In this document: positions 60,101 to 64,000 of the stretch, piece after piece
How the letters are laid out: each line of letters opens with the position of its first letter
Numbering within the stretch: the stretch's first letter is position 1
From: Chelydra serpentina
Lineage: Eukaryota; Chordata; Testudines; Chelydridae
Length of the DNA stretch: 64,000 nucleotides
Direction of reading: 5' to 3'
Assembly (NCBI GenBank): GCA_037349315.1
Contig: JBAIAC010000027.1
Coordinates: 558,001 to 622,000, forward strand
Program-made: the position numbers and the translations under genes
Notes under the pieces: model-generated
Databases searched by the model: none
Seen by the model: the letters and a program-made list of their open reading frames with translations, nothing else
What the model was told of the DNA's origin: nothing

Positions 60101-63100
60101 TCCTACCTTTCTTTACCCCTTACCTTACTTAAATGTATTTGGTTATTCGTTCTACATTTATAGGAGCATAAATAGGCTTAGTAACTGTTTTTGAGTTCTC
60201 CAAGGAGATGCAGGACTGTAGCTAAACTTGCCATATCTTCTTCTTGCTGGTGTGTCCTTGCTGATTAATCCATTGACACTTTGCTGATGATTCTAACTGA
60301 ACATCCTTGGAGACTTGTCCATAGCTGCCATTCTTAGTTCATTTACTGTTTAATAGTCATAAAAGACTGAAGCATTTCTCTTCTGAAACAGTTTACAGTG
60401 ACAGACTAGGTACAGTTTGTGACTCAAGAGTAGAAGTGCTTTAAAACAGTGAATAACTTATTTAAAAACATACTGTTCGCTGCCTATGTACCCTGGTGAC
60501 TGGAGCCTTATAAATGCCTACATGCACTTTCTTCTACTTGCTTATGTGCATCATCTTCCTGTAACCTAGTGAGGAAACTTCTGTTGCAGATTAATTTAGT
60601 GGTGCCTGGCTTGGCACTGCCACTTGAAATTAATTTACTTTAATCTTTGTCTATACATAGAAAACAAAAGTGCAAGATCATTTGTCGGAGTTCTATATAA
60701 CTGAACTTATGCTTGTTTTTTCTAGGCCCCACTTCTACTAAGTACCATGGCCCCTCAAAGCAGTTTGGTAAAGCAGGTGGTACTAGCTTTTTGAGCACTC
60801 CTGGTGGATCACAGTCCAAAGTGGTACCAATTGCCAGTCTGAACCCATACCAATCCAAGTGAGTTACTCTACCAGCCAGGTTCAAAGAATACTGCATGCA
60901 TGCATGAAGGAATGATGTTTAGAGTAAATTTCTGTTTTCTCAGAAGAAACATCAGTCTTTTAAGTCTGCCAAAAATTCTTTAATTTCTCTTGGACATAGT
61001 GTCCGTTACCTTTAGTAGCAGCTGTATTGAGGTATTTTTTTGATTATCCCATGTGCTAGGAACTCTGATAATCTGAGATTAGGCTCTGGATCACCTTGTA
61101 ATGTTGGTTCCAGAGTCTGTGGGCTCTGCTGACCTTGACCTGTTACTATGGTATATTGCCTGAAAATCAATTGACATCAGTGGCGTAGCCAGGTTTAGAG
61201 CACAGGGGGAGCGGCGCTATAAAAAGGCGCCTCCCCGCTTCCCCTGTACTCACCTGGCGGCGCTTTAAAGGGCCCGGGGCTCCAGCCGCTGCGGAGCCCC
61301 TGGGCCTTTTAAAGCGCGCCCCCAGCCCGGCTCCGGCAGTGGGGCTGGGGGCGCTTTAAAAGGCCCGCGGCTCCCTGCAGGCAGGAGCCGGGGGCCTTTT
61401 AAAGCGCGCCCCCCCCCCATCCCGGCTCCGGAAGTGGGGCTGGGGGAGAGGGGGCGCGCTTTCTTCATCCTGGCTTCAGGAAAAATGACGTCCTGTTTTA
61501 AGAGAATTTGGATATAAGTATTTTGGGGACATCAGTAGTTAAATTATACAAACTGATGCACTTTACCCCATATTTTATCAACTGTTTGAATCTGAAAATT
61601 GAATTCCTGCGAGGTTCTAATATATGGCCTTTCAGCACAGGTATATTGCTGTACCGGAAATGCTTAATATAGAAGCATGAAAGATTTGAGGATTGCTTCC
61701 AGGAGAATTGTTTGGTGCTTTATCACGTTATATGCCTTAAAAGTGACTTTGTTTTCTTAAATGTTGTTTTAATGGCGTAGACAGTATACCCTTTACACAG
61801 ACAAGTAGAATCACTGAGATACAGTGGAGAATCCTAGGTTCTAAATTAGCATCTTAGGAACTGAAAGTCTGTGAAATTTGTTAGACTCCACTCCAGTCTA
61901 AAAAAGGACATTGGAGTACTAATTCTTACTGTCTTGTTTCCAGATGGACCATTTGTGCTCGTGTTACCCAGAAAGGCCAGGTTCGCACATGGAGCAACTC
62001 CCGTGGTGAAGGAAAGCTGTTCTCTATAGAGCTAGTTGATGAAAGTGTAAGTCCTGTGGTGGGATCCAAGATACTACAGTGATGGGAGCCATAGAAGTAC
62101 CTAGATAGGAGCAGACGAGTTCTTGAGAAACAATGTTCCTGTCTTTGTGTAAATGAGAGAAGGAAGAACAAAGGAAATAGTTGGCAGATTGGTTATAGAG
62201 ACTGGCATTCTTTGAGGTGTTAAATACTTGATAGTCCCACATTCATTCGCTCAGAGCCTTTACAGCTATCTAAAATGAGACCCTAAATACAGTTATTTGC
62301 CTCTTTTGTTAACCAAGTCTAATATGTGGTATGTGGCCAAAAATGGTGGTGGCATCAGAATCTGGTATCTACGCAGACGGACGTTATCTCTGGTTTGTGG
62401 CACTCCCCTTTAGACTGGCAGATGAATCCCATTGCTGTTACTAGGACTTCACATCCATAATATAAGGAATAAGACGTGGAATTTAAATGGGCATCTCCAA
62501 ATAGAAACTCTCATTTTAATTGGGAAATCAGAATGTATAAAAATGTAATACAGGGAAATTCCATTTCTGGTTTATTTTGAGGAGTGAAGTCTGGTCAATC
62601 TAAGTCTGCTCTTGAGGCTTGTTACCCAAGTCTCTTGATTAAACTATTTTGTTACACAGCAGCTTGTTTGTATGAGATTTTTAGTACCAAATGTGTGGTT
62701 CATAATTTGACACATTTTCTTCAGCCTTTTATTTCACTTCTGTATGCTGTCAGCATTTTGACTGACAGTTTTTATTTTAATTTTTAATATTTCTATTGCA
62801 TAAATATCTTAACTAGTGGAATTCTAGCTGTTCCATTAATTGTCACTCAGGGAAGAGCTTGTCACAACACATATTGCTGTACTGATCAGATGTGATGTGA
62901 TGTCATCCCCTAATTTGTTAAGCTAAATTCTATATCTAAAATGAGGTATTGCCTAATCTGTAAAATGACACAATTAATGCAAGCTTCGGGCATATCTGTT
63001 CAGAGCTACACTTCTTTACTACAACGTGACGGCATACTGCACTCACCACTACATCATCTCATTCTTTCTGGAGTTTCTTATATGGGGTTGTTAAAACATG

Positions 63101-63701
63101 GAGATGAAATCAGATGGTCAAGCAAAGGATTTATCATCCTAGTTATAGCTAAATATGTATGGAAAATGTGTTTGTGTCTTCTGTGCCTGGAGCTACCCCT
63201 ACAGAGCATTCCACATCTGTAGAAATGGTGCCACTTTTATATTGGAAAGATTTTGCGTGCTGAATTTTAGTTCTAACTGGCTTTTGTATTTTCCTGCAGG
63301 GTGAAATTAGAGCTACTGCTTTCAATGATCAAGTGGACAAGTTCTTTCCCCTCATTGAATTGAACAAGGTACAGTATCATTATTTATTTTATAAAGATAT
63401 GAGCTAAAGAGAGGTGTCCTAGATTATATAGAGTTGTTTAATGTGAACGTAAGCCATTTGAAACATAGGATACACTTGCACTGAAATGCTGCATCACTTC
63501 TCCTGTAGGTGTATTACTTCACCAAAGGCCATCTGAAGACAGCTAACAAGCAGTACACAGCTGTGAAAAATGACTACGAGATCACATTCCATAATGAGAC
63601 TTCTGTTGTACCCTGTGAGGATGCTGAGCATCTTCCTTCAGTTCAGTTCGAGTTTGTGCCCATCTCTGACTTGGAGAACACAAGCAAAGACTCAATTGTC
63701 G
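47815..63701 (+). CDS. RPA1: Replication protein A 70-kDa DNA-binding subunit, N-terminal part; 3' end off window
   Basis: Ten coding exons: 47815-47847, 50523-50570, 50933-51011, 51640-51748, 53648-53736, 58955-59044, 60726-60858, 61944-62046, 63300-63368, 63509-63701. They join in frame to residues 1-315 of a protein of about 616. The start [11 protein letters not shown] matches the family's N-terminus. Known role: large subunit of the RPA heterotrimer that coats single-stranded DNA in replication, repair and checkpoint signalling. Seen: the N-terminal protein-interaction OB fold (about 1-118, [39 protein letters not shown]); a flexible Gln/Ser/Pro-rich linker (120-180); the start of the DNA-binding core ([22 protein letters not shown]), DBD-A with Trp210 ([10 protein letters not shown]), Phe236 (ATAFNDQ) and Tyr267 ([11 protein letters not shown]); the last exon ends at IV. 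The final base of 63701 is the first base of a split codon. Intron 5 (53737-58954) is almost all CR1 and nested elements. Confidence 0.97.
48344..48535 (+). mobile_element. hAT-type element in RPA1 intron 1
   Basis: Starts CAGCTCTCAAACTTTTATA and ends GGTTTGAGAACCTC; the left and right ends are roughly complementary. Related to the remnant at 22440-22553 (shared ACACTATTATAAATGCTGGAG-like part). Target duplication not clear. Confidence 0.55.
48642..48698 (+). mobile_element. 57-bp relic made almost only of terminal repeats
   Basis: CAGGGCTGATGCAAGGAAG ... CTTTCTTGCACCGGCCCTG: the two ends of the family seen at 21547-22229, joined with only a short loop. An internal-deletion product or fold-back form. 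Confidence 0.6.
48865..49215 (-). mobile_element. Dispersed repeat with hammerhead-like core (copy 2), interrupted by a hAT element
   Basis: Flanked by AAGTTAGAAGG (48854-48864 and 49216-49226), an 11-bp target duplication. Reverse strand of the family at 30046 and 56661: GTATCATAGGGGTAGCCGTG at the left, and at the right the complement of CCGAAGA / GTGGGT-ACCCAC / GAAAGC. The stem and GAAA box are intact; the first core box is altered. Split by the element at 48941-49146. Confidence 0.6.
48941..49146 (+). mobile_element. Non-autonomous hAT element nested in the copy-2 repeat
   Basis: Perfect 14-bp terminal inverted repeat (CAGGCCTGCACAAC ... GTTGTGCAGGCCTG) and perfect 8-bp target duplication TTATAGAC (48933-48940, 49147-49154). 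Contains two poly-A/poly-T tracts facing each other. Removing it restores a continuous host repeat, which dates the insertion after the repeat. Confidence 0.92.
49508..50070 (+). mobile_element. Non-autonomous hAT (Charlie-like) element in RPA1 intron 1
   Basis: CAGGGGTGGGCAGACTACGG at the left and TTGTCCACCCCTG at the right, with perfect 8-bp duplication ACAAAGAG (49500-49507, 50071-50078). The interior is GC-rich with a palindromic CCCATTGGCTGG / GGCCAATGGGAGC pair; non-coding. Confidence 0.9.
52441..53593. repeat. Large inverted duplication in RPA1 intron 4, left arm split by a transposon
   Basis: Left arm 52441-52467 plus about 53271-53402; right arm about 53441-53593. The arms run outward from a perfect 22-bp palindrome centred at 53440/53441 (CCTAGGGTTATATAACCCTAGG). 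Arm ends read CTACACCACTTCTACCTG and CAGGTAGAAGTGGTGTAG. Next to the centre, a 41-bp unit (GTATATGCAAAAGACTC...) is present twice on the left (53362-53402, 53405-53445). The match along the arms is nearly perfect, so it is young or maintained. The right arm ends 54 bases before exon 5. Confidence 0.9.
52468..53270 (+). mobile_element. Inverted-repeat DNA element inside the left arm
   Basis: AGGCCTTGGCTACACTTACG at the left faces GCAAGTGTAGCCAAGGCCT at the right. It interrupts the left arm exactly where the right arm is continuous (TTTACTAGATGG in reverse), so it inserted after the inverted duplication. Inner repeats of CAGCGCTGTA in both directions; non-coding. The superfamily is not clear to me. 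Confidence 0.75.
55033..55679 (+). mobile_element. Solo LTR inserted in the CR1 copy
   Basis: A 647-bp block starting TGTAACAGG and ending CCGTCACA (TG...CA), flanked by a perfect 5-bp duplication GACTT (55028-55032, 55680-55684). The CR1 sequence is continuous when it is removed. C/T-rich, with a TTTTTATATGG TATA-like stretch at about 55541. No internal gag/pol region, so this is a solo LTR of a Gypsy-type or endogenous-retrovirus-type element left by recombination; which type cannot be told here. Confidence 0.85.
56661..56806 (+). mobile_element. Dispersed repeat with hammerhead-like core (copy 3) and telomere-like repeats
   Basis: 146 bp flanked by a perfect 14-bp duplication ACCATACACAGAGA (56647-56660, 56807-56820), inside the CR1 copy. 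Begins AGCGACAAAGGGT, which is the near-complement of ACCCGTTGTCGCT at 56758-56770; then GGGTTAGGGTTAGG (56670-56683); then CCGAAGA (56687-56693), stem GTGGGT/ACCCAC, GAAA (56711-56714) and a small AGC-TTAT-GCT hairpin. Ends CGGCTACCCCTCTGAT like copy 1. Probably a Penelope-like element end (inference). Confidence 0.6.
57348..57523 (+). mobile_element. Mariner/Tigger-like MITE inserted in the CR1 copy
   Basis: CACTGCACCCCCGCTAGAAC at the left and TATAGCGGGGGGGTCTCCTG at the right form inverted repeats, flanked by TA on each side (57346-57347, 57524-57525). Interior has several CGCGG/CCGCG motifs; non-coding. Confidence 0.65.
58000..58950 (+). other. Right end of RPA1 intron 5, no feature seen
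   Basis: A/T-rich unique-looking sequence between the CR1 3' end and exon 6. No exon, promoter or repeat recognised. The same holds for most of introns 6-9 (59045-63508) outside the elements listed. Confidence 0.6.
59499..59741. mobile_element. Fold-back MITE in RPA1 intron 6
   Basis: Left end AGGCCTTGTCTACACTG; right end GAAGACATGCCCTTA. Inner arms CTGCCACTTTACAGCACTGC (59513) and its complement (59583-59604) can pair, and a second pair is built from CCAGCGCTGGGA. Same kind as 24444 and 52468. Confidence 0.65.
61170..61490 (+). mobile_element. GC-rich hAT-like fragment in RPA1 intron 7
   Basis: Begins CAGTGGCGTAGCCAGGTTTA, a known hAT terminus, and carries three to four copies of GGGCCTTTTAAAGCGC(GCC) alternating with GGAGCCGGG blocks in both orientations. 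The right end is not clear (near CATCCTGGCTTCAGG, 61468-61482). Confidence 0.6.
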
Positions 63702-64000
63702 GTGAGTCCGTATTGCAAGATGGGGAGCCATGAGGCTTAAAATTAGTCGTCTTGTACTAAATACTTGAAGAGGAGATGAAGAAACCTATAGTGCTATGTG
63801 ATTGATATGTTCTCTGTTAGACATTGACACTCAATTACTGCAGTAGTGGGTGCCCCTAGAAATGCCTGAGGTAGTTACTTTTGCTTGTCTCGCTGCTAGG
63901 AGCTTTAGAGATGGTTGTCTGAGTTCAAAGCAATATAGAGATTAGAGAACACGTTGCATGAGTTTATCACTTCTACAGTGTCCAAACATGTTGAAATGAA

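Noticed and set aside
1..64000. CRISPR arrays, operons, bacterial defence or secretion systems
   Set aside because: The window is vertebrate nuclear DNA with split genes; no direct-repeat/spacer arrays or bacterial-type gene clusters are present.

Overview
ORGANISM AND SETTING. This is vertebrate nuclear DNA: split genes with GT-AG introns, CpG-island promoters and dense transposon debris. The repeats point to a turtle, probably a cryptodire: a tRNA-derived SINE with intact A and B boxes near 20.3 kb, many CR1 LINE fragments with the reptilian 3' end, and many non-autonomous hAT elements with 8-bp target duplications. The gene order WDR81 - SERPINF2 - SERPINF1 - SMYD4 - RPA1 is the one known from human 17p13.3. 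Species assignment is inference. LAYOUT. (1) 1-9.2 kb: the last nine coding exons and 3' UTR of WDR81 (+), an endosomal BEACH/WD40 protein; its large 5' exons lie off the left edge. (2) 9.2-14.7 kb: no gene seen; a decayed CR1, low-complexity tracts and a MIR-like relic. (3) 14.7-23.6 kb: complete SERPINF2 (+), alpha-2-antiplasmin, nine coding exons, 556 residues, with an unusually long Ser/Thr/Pro-rich acidic N-terminus and a short C-terminal tail. (4) 23.6-30.5 kb: repeats plus a few unassigned coding-like stretches on the minus strand. (5) 30.5-35.6 kb: complete SERPINF1 (+), PEDF, 417 residues. (6) 36.2-47.2 kb: complete SMYD4 (-), ten coding exons, 803 residues, tail-to-tail with SERPINF1. 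(7) 47.2-47.8 kb: a CpG-rich bidirectional promoter shared by SMYD4 and RPA1. (8) 47.8-64 kb: the first ten coding exons of RPA1 (+), residues 1-315 of the RPA70 subunit; the gene runs off the right edge. HOW THE GENES RELATE. SERPINF2 and SERPINF1 look like an ancient tandem duplicate pair: their serpin-domain introns fall at the same places and phases. SMYD4 and RPA1 share one divergent promoter but have unrelated jobs (MYND/SET protein; single-strand DNA binding). I see no operon, CRISPR or prokaryotic system. All exon joins below keep the reading frame across every junction and use GT-AG sites; I could run no alignment, so family identities rest on recognised protein sequence. NOTABLE. Three copies of a dispersed repeat carry a core resembling a hammerhead ribozyme, one with telomere-like repeats inside its target duplication. 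A large inverted duplication lies in an RPA1 intron and was later split by a transposon. Alpha-2-antiplasmin shows remodelling at both ends and at the scissile bond. RPA70 has a Tyr where mammals have a DNA-stacking Phe.
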